A stretch of DNA of 64,000 bases. It comes from Verrucomicrobiota bacterium. GTDB lineage: Bacteria > Verrucomicrobiota > Verrucomicrobiia > Limisphaerales > Pedosphaeraceae. Shown piece by piece: positions 63,827 to 64,000 of the stretch; positions within the stretch are counted from its first letter, which is position 1; the number at the start of each line of letters is the position of its first letter. Position numbers and translations under genes: made by a program. The notes beneath the pieces are model-generated. The model was not told where the DNA came from. It saw only the letters and a program-made list of their open reading frames with translations, and did not search any database. The DNA lies in the NCBI GenBank assembly GCA_021325145.1, contig JAJPHR010000077.1, forward strand, positions 115,342 through 179,341, read 5' to 3'.

Positions 63827-64000
63827 TCAAACCAACTCCGCGCGCGCAGCAGGCGAGGGCGCGCCTTGCTTTTCATAAACCAGTTCCGCGCGTTTCTCGA
63901 TGAATTGCGCCATGATGCTGACGGCGATTTCCTGCACGCTCCGCGATTTGATTTGAATGCCCACCGGGCAGACCACCCGCCGCAATTCCTCCGGTGTGGC
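63827..64000 (-). CDS. xdhC: XdhC/CoxI-family protein, C-terminal end only
   Basis: 58 codons from the right edge to a TGA at 63827-63829. The residues 'VVCPVGIQIKSRSVQEIAVS' followed by IMAQFIEKR match the C-terminal part of XdhC, which binds and inserts the sulfurated molybdenum cofactor into xanthine dehydrogenase. It is convergent with xdh, with 53 bases between the stops. The start lies beyond the window. Confidence 0.8.
   Translation of the reverse strand, partial: ATPEELRRVVCPVGIQIKSRSVQEIAVSIMAQFIEKRAELVYEKQGAPSPAARAELV

Overview
The window looks like chromosomal DNA of a Verrucomicrobiota-type bacterium, perhaps a soil or freshwater Pedosphaera/Limisphaera relative. This is inferred from gene style, not from a marker gene. 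The clues are a prepilin-like protein with an H-X9-D tail, an ECF sigma factor fused to a membrane anchor and sensor-like repeats, a futalosine-pathway menaquinone gene (mqnC), many secreted or membrane proteins of unknown role, several families of short wordy intergenic repeats, and weak or absent Shine-Dalgarno sequences at many starts. I saw no rRNA, tRNA, CRISPR array, transposase or phage gene.

Layout. 1-3.1 kb: the start of a beta-propeller/cytochrome c protein leaving the left edge, a methyltransferase and a small lipoprotein. 3.1-13.4 kb: a long minus-strand block with an M23 peptidase, two paralogous membrane-anchored proteins (one with a probable frameshift), a DUF1361 protein, three related YIP1-like membrane proteins, two other membrane proteins, ispH, and a winged-helix regulator with its membrane partner. 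The same 17-base palindrome lies just upstream of ispH and of the regulator pair. 14.1-18.7 kb: dnaK-groES-groEL behind a structured upstream region. 18.8-24.8 kb, minus strand: GAF histidine kinase, LptF/G-type permease, sufC, sufB and a Fur/PerR regulator with a PerR-box-like site.

25-35.5 kb: a sensor kinase/response regulator pair and a 1000-residue TPR-ankyrin-SLBB-like protein that share a nearly identical 26-base upstream element, then a fused SpmA-SpmB protein and a receiver-PAS-PAS-PP2C phosphatase. 35.8-43.8 kb: rhodanese, mqnC, small unknowns, a secreted repeat protein, the sigma-factor fusion overlapping a prepilin-like gene, and a SHOCT-like lipoprotein. 43.8-48.2 kb, minus strand: a tightly overlapped phosphorelay (receiver, PAS kinase, double-receiver kinase). 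48.4-54 kb: a two-gene unit pairing a divergent MotA/TolQ-like membrane protein with an N-anchored coiled-coil protein that ends in a trypsin-like domain, facing a protein made of about twenty 31-residue repeats. 54.2-64 kb: an HlyD/ABC-2 exporter, a cupin, malate synthase, a single-chain three-domain xanthine dehydrogenase and the end of xdhC.

The best candidates for something undescribed are the MotA-like/coiled-coil-protease pair, the two-component system linked by a shared element to the ankyrin-SLBB protein, the palindrome linking ispH to the winged-helix/membrane pair, and the membrane-protein block at 4.5-11.5 kb. All functional statements come from reading motifs by eye; no database search was run.
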